Shown here one piece after another: positions 36,414-36,564 of a stretch of 36,564 nt of DNA (position 1 is its first letter; every line of letters begins with the position of its first letter). The position numbers were made by a program, and so were the translations under genes. The DNA is from Endotrypanum monterogeii. Lineage: Eukaryota > Euglenozoa > Kinetoplastea > Trypanosomatida > Trypanosomatidae. The stretch covers positions 166,415 through 202,978 of the forward strand of contig CM007324.1 in NCBI GenBank assembly GCA_000333855.2. Direction: 5' to 3'. The notes beneath the pieces were generated by a model. It was not told the origin of the DNA and did no database searches. It worked only from the letters and a program-made list of their open reading frames with translations.

Positions 36414-36564
36414 CCACCTCACCCCCCACCCCCAATAGGGAGGAGGGGGCGGGGCGCAGACAGCGGTCGAGGAAAGGTCATCATTCACCACCGGCGCACG
36501 CAGGCCCCCCCCCCCCCCGGAAACACTGAGGCACAGGAACGCTGTTTCCTTTGCCCAACACACA
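36414..36564. repeat. Direct repeat, copy 2 (cut by the window edge)
   Basis: It matches copy 1 along its full visible length and runs off the end of the window still matching, so the repeat is at least 151 bases and the two copies may be units of a longer tandem array with a 559-base period. Confidence 0.9.

Larger units (their letters stand above)
34951..36564. other. Upstream flank of the IFT139-like gene to the window edge
   Basis: No supported gene. Near the gene is a polypyrimidine tract on the sense strand. Farther right are purine-rich runs, a (TA)n block at 35514-35562, a small 6-bp hairpin (35709-35724), C-runs, (CA)n at about 36000-36023 and two copies of a direct repeat (35855-36005 and 36414-36564). 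A frame at 35705-36154 on the plus strand is rich in repeat-coded Pro, Arg and His-Thr and was not called. Confidence 0.55.

Noticed and set aside
1..36564. tRNA, 5S rRNA, spliced-leader or telomere repeat sequences
   Set aside because: No B-box-like GGTTCGANNCC in a tRNA context, no spliced-leader exon and no TTAGGG array were found by reading both strands.

Overview
The window looks like a nuclear chromosome segment of a trypanosomatid protist, probably Leishmania-like (Leishmaniinae). All eight convincing protein genes lie on the minus strand, have no visible introns, and are GC-rich. They are separated by 0.5-3.2 kb of low-complexity DNA full of (TA)n, (CA)n, (GACA)n and homopolymer tracts. 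Several genes have a poly(T)/polypyrimidine run and then an AG on the sense strand just upstream, as expected for spliced-leader trans-splicing of a polycistronic unit read right to left. Species was not determined.

In transcription order (right to left) the genes are: an IFT139/TTC21B-like intraflagellar transport TPR protein (30301-34950); a RING + TRAF-like zinc finger + degenerate EF-hand protein (27408-28997); an unrecognised coiled-coil protein (25270-26367); an ankyrin-repeat protein with a six-helix DHHC-palmitoyltransferase core whose DHHC motif is replaced (21764-24748); a second multi-span protein without ankyrin repeats that aligns with the first and also lacks DHHC (17472-20186); a 3.2-kb stretch with an 818-base assembly gap and no recognisable gene; a giant 3,212-residue TRF4/5-type non-canonical poly(A) polymerase whose catalytic domain is split by low-complexity insertions (4620-14258); a DUF2423 (LLPH/YBL028C-type) basic protein (2548-3492); and an ARF/ARL GTPase (510-1082).

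The genes do not form one pathway, as is usual for trypanosomatid gene arrays: RNA tailing, ribosome biogenesis, vesicle traffic and flagellar transport are mixed. The most interesting point is the adjacent pair at 17472-24748. They look like anciently duplicated, diverged DHHC-type membrane proteins, and both have Ser where the catalytic Cys should be, so they may be a pair of pseudo-palmitoyltransferases. Other points are the interrupted poly(A) polymerase, an Asp in place of His in the RING finger, a perfect 15-bp hairpin over the stop codon of the second DHHC-like gene, other inverted repeats between genes, and a 151-bp direct repeat spaced 559 bp apart at the right edge. No tRNA, rRNA, CRISPR array or transposon was recognised.
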